Shown here piece after piece: positions 61,367-64,000 of a stretch of DNA of 64,000 bases (the stretch's first letter is position 1; every line of letters starts with the position of its first letter). Origin of the DNA: Flavisericum labens (GTDB taxonomy: Bacteria; Bacteroidota; Bacteroidia; Flavobacteriales; Flavobacteriaceae); assembly GCF_045446075.1 (NCBI RefSeq), contig NZ_JBJJBQ010000005.1:230922-294921 (forward strand). The letters run 5' to 3'. A program made the translations under genes and the position numbers. Below the pieces are notes generated by a model, which saw only the letters and a list, made by a program, of their open reading frames with translations, had not been told where the DNA came from and did no database searches.

Positions 61367-64000
61367 ATGAAAACGAAAAAGCTAATTACCAACCTATATA
61401 AGGCTACTTTTAATATTTCATTATTCCTTTGTTTAGGAGGTTTGTGTTCTTCAAATGCACAAGATTATTACCCAGAACTTGAGAGTTTTTCAGATCCTTC
61501 TCCAAATGCCAGTGCTTTCACTCTTTATGGCGACTATCCGGTAAACTATAATACGGGTTTGGTAGATATGCGAGTACCTGTTTATACCATAAAATCGGGG
61601 TCTTTGACCCTTCCAATTGATATGAGTTTTCATGCTTCGGGAAGGCGCGAAAACGAAATGAACGGGTTTTTAGGAATGCGTTGGGTATTGAATACAGGTG
61701 GTATAGTAACACGTACTATACAGGGATATCCCGATGAGTGGAGTGGACTGACCACATATGAGGTTCCTGGTAATGACATTTCTCAACCGATTTTCTCAAC
61801 CAACAACTACGACAATACACATGTGCCTTCATTTGATGAACTGTTGTATTCCAGTGTAATTGGTTTCACCTATGTATATAATAATTACGGAAGTAGTAAA
61901 AAGCGTCAATTAGATACCTATTATGACAGTGAATATGATATATTCAATTATCAATTACCATCTGGTAGGACTGGAAAATTTATACTGAAGAATGAAAATG
62001 GGGTAAAGAAGGTGATGACCATGCCTTATACCCCTTTAAAAATAGAACTGAGCAAAGATGATAACGATCCAGAGTCTTATACCCAAATAACAATTACCGA
62101 TTTAGATGGTACCATATATCATTTTGGAGAAAAAAATACTGAGGATTATATTGAATATGAAACGTCCGAGAATATTCGCTTTCCAGTTAGTGGTTGGGAT
62201 CATTTTGTTACAGGTTGGTACTTAAAGAGTATTACATCTGCCGATAAGCAAGATGTAATTTCATTTAACTACGACGGAAACATTTTAAGACAAACAGCAA
62301 CTCGTATAGAAAGGGTGACTAAACAGGATCTGGTTGAACATTCGGGCATTAATGTTGAAGACAAAAATGATTATTTCCAAGAAAACCCAGATCCAGTAGA
62401 TCCTTTCGCGGTTAGTTTATGGGGTTCTGTTTTTGACCATGATCTTGGTCTTACAACTTGTTGTTTAACAGAAACCTCCGAATACCAAGTTCCTGTTTTA
62501 AGCTCAATAGTGTTTAAAAACGGTGTGCTAGATTTTAGCTATGAAAATGTTTATGGGGGAAAAAAACTGACTGAAATAAACCTAAGTGGTAAAACCCCAT
62601 ATAAATTCAAGTTCATCCAGACTATTGGTGAGAATGAAAATTACATGCGTTACCTAAATGGTTTTCAAATGTTAATCCCGACGACATCGGGAGATAAAGT
62701 TTTTAAAGAATATAACTTCTCTTACTACGAACCGCCAAGTTCGACCCCGTTACCAAATGCGTTGTTTGGAGGTTCAATTTTGAAGGATTGGTGGGGATAT
62801 CTAAATTGTAACACCACAGATCTATTGCCGGAGCAGGAAATACATCTGTTACCTGATATACCGTCAGGTTGTTACAATGGTGGCTATGGGTGCGATATAA
62901 TAATAGGACAGTCGGTAAACAGGGATCCTGATTTAGAGTCTCTTAAATATGGCATGCTAAAATCCATTACTTACCCAACAAAGGGCACTACAGTTTTTGA
63001 GTATGAGAATAACTATTATCAGGACGGTTCAAATATAAAAAAAGGTCCAGGGTTGAGGATAAAAAAAATAACAAATAAACCGAGCCAAAACCAGACAGAT
63101 TGGGTCGTAAAGTCGTTTGAATATGGCGAAAATGGCAACGGAGCCGGGTATCTCAACCAGGCTTTTTGGCCCGGTAGGTATACCGTTAATGAAATGAAGG
63201 TGTATTCGATGTGGGATTATACCTATGACGGTGTTTTTTTTAATAATAATGCAATGCAATACAGAACACGTGAGTTTAACTCGGAGTCAACATTGGGGTC
63301 AAGTGCTTTCGGAGGCAATTATGTTTCTTATGATGTGGTAAACGAATACACGGGAGAAAACAACAACACAAATTTAAGAACGGAATATGTTTACCATCCG
63401 AAATATCGTTCCATAGATGACCCCAACGGCTACAATGATAATATCACAGAGGAATTCACGGGCCGATGGGGGACGGCATTGACCATGGATTACCCTAAAG
63501 TTTTTATTGCGCCATTTAATAACATCTCACCCCAAATTTTGCTTAAAGGAGGCAAAATAGCCTACAAGACACAATTTAAGAACGTTAATGGAGTCTATAA
63601 AAAAATTTTAAAAGAGACATTTAATTATTATTGTGGTTCGGGTTATACGCTAAACAATATAGCTTGGGACATGCCAACTTTCCGCCATATATACTTTTAC
63701 TGGGACAGAGATTGTTGTTTGAATCCAGGAGATCGATTCGATATTGAAAAGGACCACCCGGACCCTGCAATAGGTTATGGATTACGAAAATTTGTTTCCG
63801 GTGCGGCAAATATGTACAGTAAAGAGATAGAATATTTTGATGAAAATGGCATCTCCTATCTAACGGAAACCAAAAATTTTACTTTCGAGCCATTGCACAA
63901 TCTTACCAAAACACAAGAATCCACCAACAGCGACGGAAAGGTAATCCGGACAGAGTACGAGTACCCGTTTGAGGATGTGTCGGTGCCCATAAACAACAAG
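61367..64000 (+). CDS. Secreted RHS/YD-repeat-type protein (5' part, runs off window)
   Basis: The reading frame is open for 878 codons from the ATG at 61367 to the last base of the window. A signal peptide (residues 1-31, ending CSSNAQ) leads to a region typical of Bacteroidota RHS proteins: NTGLVDMRVPVYTIKSGSLT, LGMRWVLNTGGIVTR and ITDLDGTIYHFGEKN. YD-type repeats would be expected further downstream. These are large cell-surface or polymorphic-toxin-type proteins. It is divergent from the secretion operon, which may export it. The C-terminus, which would show any toxin domain, lies outside. Confidence 0.75.
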   Translation, partial: MKTKKLITNLYKATFNISLFLCLGGLCSSNAQDYYPELESFSDPSPNASAFTLYGDYPVNYNTGLVDMRVPVYTIKSGSLTLPIDMSFHASGRRENEMNGFLGMRWVLNTGGIVTRTIQGYPDEWSGLTTYEVPGNDISQPIFSTNNYDNTHVPSFDELLYSSVIGFTYVYNNYGSSKKRQLDTYYDSEYDIFNYQLPSGRTGKFILKNENGVKKVMTMPYTPLKIELSKDDNDPESYTQITITDLDGTIYHFGEKNTEDYIEYETSENIRFPVSGWDHFVTGWYLKSITSADKQDVISFNYDGNILRQTATRIERVTKQDLVEHSGINVEDKNDYFQENPDPVDPFAVSLWGSVFDHDLGLTTCCLTETSEYQVPVLSSIVFKNGVLDFSYENVYGGKKLTEINLSGKTPYKFKFIQTIGENENYMRYLNGFQMLIPTTSGDKVFKEYNFSYYEPPSSTPLPNALFGGSILKDWWGYLNCNTTDLLPEQEIHLLPDIPSGCYNGGYGCDIIIGQSVNRDPDLESLKYGMLKSITYPTKGTTVFEYENNYYQDGSNIKKGPGLRIKKITNKPSQNQTDWVVKSFEYGENGNGAGYLNQAFWPGRYTVNEMKVYSMWDYTYDGVFFNNNAMQYRTREFNSESTLGSSAFGGNYVSYDVVNEYTGENNNTNLRTEYVYHPKYRSIDDPNGYNDNITEEFTGRWGTALTMDYPKVFIAPFNNISPQILLKGGKIAYKTQFKNVNGVYKKILKETFNYYCGSGYTLNNIAWDMPTFRHIYFYWDRDCCLNPGDRFDIEKDHPDPAIGYGLRKFVSGAANMYSKEIEYFDENGISYLTETKNFTFEPLHNLTKTQESTNSDGKVIRTEYEYPFEDVSVPINNK

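Noticed and set aside
1..64000. CRISPR arrays and tRNA/rRNA genes
   Set aside because: No regularly spaced repeats and no cloverleaf or rRNA-like stretch were noticed in reading either strand; a computational scan was not possible.

Overview
The window looks like DNA from a marine-type Flavobacteriaceae (Bacteroidota). Evidence includes Bacteroidota-specific conjugation genes (TraE/F/G/I/J/K/M/N with DUF4133, DUF4134, DUF4138 and DUF4141 families), BfmA/BtgA and DUF5712 mobilization proteins, RteC, a SusC/SusD pair, DUF6520 and DUF6876 proteins, and TAnnTTTG-like promoter boxes. No rRNA, tRNA, CRISPR array or tyrosine integrase was seen. Family names rest on motif and sequence recognition by eye; no search was run.

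Bases 1 to about 41,800 look like most of an integrative conjugative element (ICE) whose integrase end lies outside the window. In order: a possible partition-protein fragment, a HipBA toxin-antitoxin pair, a hairpin-rich non-coding stretch, SSB and DUF6876, a mobilization unit (BfmA/BtgA, relaxase, coupling ATPase), an SOS-type mutagenesis cassette (LexA-like repressor divergent from DinB, DnaE-type polymerase and YedK/HMCES), and the leftward tra operon from traE at 20.4 kb to traN at 13.5 kb. A muramidase-type amidase follows. An AT-rich cargo island (21.3-26.7 kb) then carries an IS200/IS605-like insertion sequence and an XRE regulator overlapping a 1,489-residue Mrr-nuclease/STAND NTPase (Avs-like antiviral sensor). 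Backbone genes resume with an ATPase, a replication-like winged-helix protein, an excisionase-like protein and RteC. The right part (29.5-41.3 kb) carries a fused alpha-oxoamine synthase/GNAT enzyme, a STAS-like protein, a PAS-AraC regulator, a MauE-like membrane protein, a DUF6520 peptide, a metalloprotease and SusD/SusC.

Base composition drops at about 41.3 kb. A long rod-shaped hairpin at 41.8-41.95 kb followed by a T-run on the minus strand is a candidate 6S-like RNA and may mark the element boundary. From 42.1 to 53.9 kb there is an AT-rich defence locus. A six-gene, tightly coupled leftward operon begins with a DUF4007 protein, a large P-loop ATPase and a PP-loop PAPS-reductase-like enzyme, matching the SspB-SspC-SspD single-strand DNA phosphorothioation module. 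Three further genes (winged-helix-like, AAA ATPase, PIN-like nuclease) sit where SspFGH effectors occur in known sspBCD-sspFGH cassettes. A convergent unit encodes an XRE-like protein and an 837-residue GHKL (MORC/Hsp90-type) ATPase.

From 54.1 to 61.1 kb a leftward operon encodes a pared-down type II secretion/type IV pilus-like machine: response regulator, pseudopilin, prepilin peptidase, GspE ATPase, secretin, and GspL- and GspM-like proteins, with no GspF visible. Divergently, a secreted RHS/YD-type giant protein starts at 61,367 and runs off the window. The most interesting regions are the Ssp-like locus with its GHKL neighbour, the ICE-borne Avs-like sensor, the oxoamine-synthase/regulator/SusCD cargo, and the secretion-like operon facing an RHS protein.
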